Positions 61,095-64,000 of a stretch of DNA of 64,000 bases are shown here, in pieces. A program made the position numbers and the translations under genes. This stretch comes from Nereocystis luetkeana (lineage: Eukaryota; Sar; Phaeophyceae; Laminariales; Laminariaceae). The notes beneath the pieces are model-generated. The model worked only from the letters and a program-made list of their open reading frames with translations, was not told the origin of the DNA and searched no databases. Location: assembly GCA_031213475.1 (NCBI GenBank), contig JARUPZ010000036.1:3453359-3517358 (forward strand), given 5' to 3'. How positions within the stretch are numbered: the first letter of the stretch is position 1; every line of letters begins with the position of its first letter.

Positions 61095-61310
61095 GAACAG
61101 GGCTAATTTGAGCCTTTCGGGGACACGTTTCATCCAGACCCGCTTCAAAGTTGAGAAATGCTTAAATAAGAAGAGGGTTCTTTAACCCTTTCGACGGACA
61201 CTCTTCCCTCAGACCCGCTCCAAAGCTCGCAAAAGTTTCATACAAGAAGAGCGTTCATTAAACCTTCGACGACAATCCTCCAGACCCCCTCGGCTTCGAA
61301 CTTATCAAGA
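61095..61310 (+). repeat. Repeat L, ~75-bp tandem block, three units
   Basis: Each unit has AGAACAGGGCT/AGAAGAG-GTTC, CTTTCG-CGACA and CAGACCCGCTTCAAAG. Confidence 0.75.
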
Positions 61311-61765
61311 GGCGACAAAACCCTCTAGCCGGACTCTGACGGCGAGAACCTCGCTCTCGCCGGGAGGTCGGTAGCCTCCGCGAAGGTGCACGAGCGCAGT
61401 CGTTTTATACCACCGTCCCACCTTTTTTCAAGGGGCGGGCGGGCGGGCGGGCGGCGGAGGGGGGGGAGGGGGAGAAGGAAGAGACAAGGACGAGCAGGGG
61501 GGGGGGGGAGGCGAGAGGGGGCCAGCGAGCAGAGGGGGGGAGGGGGGGGGTACAAAAATGAACGACAAAGGTACCAGGCGGTCGGTAGACAGAGGGCTCG
61601 ATACGTTTTATTGCCATGGCAGTGTCGTTCGGTACTACTGCACAGCAAACGTTGTCTACGTTCTACCTGGTGAGCAGAATTGAAAAAAAACAGCGCTCTT
61701 CACGGATTAAGACCCATCCGGCGGTTCGGGTTCAGGGGGTTCTTAAGCAAATCACAAGTATGTTC

Positions 61766-62844
61766 GGTTCGGTTCGGTTCGGTTCGGTTCGGTTCGGTTC
61801 GGTTCGGTTCGGTTCGGTTCGGTTCGGTTCGGTTCGGTTCGGTTCGGTTCGGTTCGGTTCGGTTCGGTTCGGTTCGGTTCGGTTCGGTTCGGTTCGGTTC
61901 GGTTCGGTTCGGTTCGGTTCGGTTCGGTTCGGTTCGGTTCGGTTCGGTTCGGTTCGGTTCGGTTCGGTTCGGTTCGGTTCGGTTCGGTTCGGTTCGGTTC
62001 GGTTCGGTTCGGTTCGGTTCGGTTCGGTTCGGTTCGGTTCGGTTCGGTTCGGTTCGGTTCGGTTCGGTTCGGTTCGGTTCGGTTCGGTTCGGTTCGGTTC
62101 GGTTCGGTTCGGTTCGGTTCGGTTCGGTTCGGTTCGGTTCGGTTCGGTTCGGTTCGGTTCGGTTCGGTTCGGTTCGGTTCGGTTCGGTTCGGTTCGGTTC
62201 GGTTCGGTTCGGTTCGGTTCGGTTCGGTTCGGTTCGGTTCGGTTCGGTTCGGTTCGGTTCGGTTCGGTTCGGTTCGGTTCGGTTCGGTTCGGTTCGGTTC
62301 GGTTCGGTTCGGTTCGGTTCGGTTCGGTTCGGTTCGGTTCGGTTCGGTTCGGTTCGGTTCGGTTCGGTTCGGTTCGGTTCGGTTCGGTTCGGTTCGGTTC
62401 GGTTCGGTTCGGTTCGGTTCGGTTCGGTTCGGTTCGGTTCGGTTCGGTTCGGTTCGGTTCGGTTCGGTTCGGTTCGGTTCGGTTCGGTTCGGTTCGGTTC
62501 GGTTCGGTTCGGTTCGGTTCGGTTCGGTTCGGTTCGGTTCGGTTCGGTTCGGTTCGGTTCGGTTCGGTTCGGTTCGGTTCGGTTCGGTTCGGTTCGGTTC
62601 GGTTCGGTTCGGTTCGGTTCGGTTCGGTTCGGTTCGGTTCGGTTCGGTTCGGTTCGGTTCGGTTCGGTTCGGTTCGGTTCGGTTCGGTTCGGTTCGGTTC
62701 GGTTCGGTTCGGTTCGGTTCGGTTCGGTTCGGTTCGGTTCGGTTCGGTTCGGTTCGGTTCGGTTCGGTTCGGTTCGGTTCGGTTCGGTTCGGTTCGGTTC
62801 GGTTCGGTTCGGTTCGGTTCGGTTCGGTTCGGTTCGGTTCGGTT
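61766..62844. repeat. (GGTTC)n array, about 216 units
   Basis: Perfectly homogeneous by eye. It switches without a break to GGGTC at 62845. The 610-codon frame (SVRFG repeats) is an artefact of the 5-bp period. Confidence 0.99.
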
Positions 62845-63290
62845 CGGGTCGGGTCGGGTCGGGTCGGGTCGGGTCGGGTCGGGTCGGGTCGGGTCGGGTC
62901 GGGTCGGGTCGGGTCGGGTCGGGTCGGGTCGGGTCGGGTCGGGTCGGGTCGGGTCGGGTCGGGTCGGGTCGGGTCGGGTCGGGTCGGGTCGGGTCGGGTC
63001 GGGTCGGGTCGGGTCGGGTCGGGTCGGGTCGGGTCGGTTCGGGTCGGGTCGGGTCGGGTCGGGTCGGGTCGGGTCGGGTCGGGTCGGGTCGGGTCGGGTC
63101 GGGTCGGGTCGGGTCGGGTCGGGTCGGGTCGGGTCGGGTCGGGTCGGGTCGGGTCGGGTCGGGTCGGGTCGGGTCGGGTCGGGACGGGTCGGGTCGGGTC
63201 GGGTCGGGTCGGGTCGGGTCGGGTCGGGTCGGGTCGGGTCGGGTCGGGTCGGGTCGGGTCGGGTCGGGTCGGGTCGGGTCGGGTCGGGTC
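62845..63290. repeat. (GGGTC)n array, about 89 units
   Basis: One GGTTC unit (about 63036) and one GGGAC unit (about 63181) interrupt it. It is adjacent to the GGTTC block. Confidence 0.99.
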
Positions 63291-63579
63291 AGGAAGCTTT
63301 CAATTTATCACGGGTCGGGCTAGGTCACCCTGATTCGACCCGACCGGACCCGACCCAACCCGCAGTGTTTGACCTGACCCGTCTGCAGCTCGGAAATAAT
63401 TATGAACCTAGCACGGTCGTGTCAGTCTCCCCTGCAAATCAAAAATAGCTCAACACCATCACATCATCATGCATTGAATATTGATATGATATTCGCATGT
63501 CGTACATCTGTCTCCTTCCATCTGTTGTTGTTGCACATCGATCCGCACCCCCTACCGCCTCCTCCTCCTCATTGATCGA

Positions 63580-63700
63580 TTCCTACCTACCTCGTGATCG
63601 AGACCGTTAAGGGGAGATCTATTCCTCAATCTGCACGTATGGCATGATCTACTGTTGCCTTATTATGACGCCGCGGGTGAAAACCGTAGAATCTGCATGA
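63580..63700. repeat. Repeat E, fragment
   Basis: CCTCGTGATCGAGACC, GGGGAGATCTATTCC, GGCATGATCTACTG. Confidence 0.4.
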
Positions 63701-63789
63701 TATATACTAAGTACATAGTTACGCCCGGAGTTGTCGGAGCCTGTCCTGCGACCTCGGACTGCATTGTATGGTGGCGATGAGTTAACGTG

Positions 63790-63905
63790 AGAACAACAAC
63801 TGCAAACAACAATAATGACAGCGACAACAACAGCAACAGCAGCAACAACAACTACAACAACGACAGCAACAACAACGGCAACAACAACAACGACGACAGC
63901 AACAA
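63790..63905. repeat. (ACA/GCA)n microsatellite
   Basis: Irregular AACAACAGCAACAGCAGC and CAACGACAGC units. Confidence 0.9.
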
Positions 63906-64000
63906 ACTAACAACAATAGCGCGTGGTTTCCTGGCTGCAGTGTGCGAATCCTACGCCACAAAACGTCTCACAATGTCGGGGTGAAGAACTAGATGGTCTA

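Larger units (their letters stand above)
61691..63394. mobile_element. Foldback element P4 containing the giant pentamer array
   Basis: The left end CAGCGCTCTTCACGGATTAA resembles the P1 end. The right end, read inverted (CCGAGCTGCAGACGGGTCAG then GTCAAAC), matches the P1 terminus at about 20 of 27 bases. The right arm holds GACCC pentamers. The interior is the GGTTC and GGGTC arrays. Confidence 0.55.

Noticed and set aside
61616-63448. 610-codon open frame of SVRFG repeats, and its 547-codon partner in another frame
   Set aside because: A 5-bp repeat without stops is open in several frames at once. There is no non-repeat domain, so it is not a gene.
1-64000. Bacterial features (operons, ribosome binding sites, terminators) and rRNA genes
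   Set aside because: Introns, SINEs and MITEs show a nuclear eukaryotic genome, and no rRNA signature was seen.

Overview
The window looks like nuclear DNA of a photosynthetic stramenopile (heterokont), brown-alga-like. It is gene-poor, spliced, and packed with short inverted-repeat transposons, tRNA-derived SINEs, LINE remnants and simple repeats. The lineage is inferred from a protein leader ending VSA|F, the signal-peptide plus 'ASAFAP-like' plastid entry signal of algae with red-derived complex plastids. No species can be named from the sequence alone.

I support two host genes. They lie head to head around 29.7-30.1 kb. On the minus strand is the first exon (109 codons, ending exactly at a GT donor) of an importin-beta-family receptor, most like importin-9. 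I could not find its further exons in the lower 29 kb. On the plus strand is a complete nine-exon gene (30126-55841) for a plastid-type site-2 protease (peptidase M50, RseP/ARASP-like). It has the HEAGH zinc motif in exon 2, a PDZ domain over exons 4-6, the GLDGG motif in exon 8 and a stop in exon 9. Reading phases agree across every junction except exon 2/exon 3. Its roughly 1.5 kb of coding sequence is spread over 25.7 kb because eight introns hold LINE, MITE and minisatellite sequence.

The rest is repeats. (1) M1: ~105-bp MITEs with TTACGGGGGACC termini and TA target duplications (Tc1/mariner type), about 27 copies. (2) M2: ~97-bp hairpin MITEs with CCCTTTTAGAACCGC termini and TTAA target duplications (piggyBac type), about 23 copies. 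(3) SINE-A and SINE-B, two tRNA-headed families sharing a central domain. (4) A LINE family, three long pieces plus one 3' end, all finishing in a C-rich tail. (5) Foldback elements with hAT-like CAGGGCT ends whose arms are GGGTC pentamers; two have expanded, one into a ~1.5 kb GGTTC/GGGTC array at 61.8-63.3 kb. (6) Several smaller dispersed families (D, C, G, E, K, L) and tandem arrays, including a palindromic GCATGCC satellite (21.1-21.8 kb) and a ~75-bp minisatellite in intron 6 of the protease gene.

The most unusual signal is a micro-insertion that no standard annotation would list. The 9-mer TACCWGGTA occurs 36 times by my reading, where about 0.5 is expected. Several copies can be compared with an unoccupied site in a sister repeat, and there a single TA has become TA-CCWGG-TA, twice in tandem at one site. 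A second class, TATTAATA, behaves the same way and is what filled-in excision of M1 would leave. I read both as transposon excision scars; the element behind the CCWGG scar is not seen in this window.
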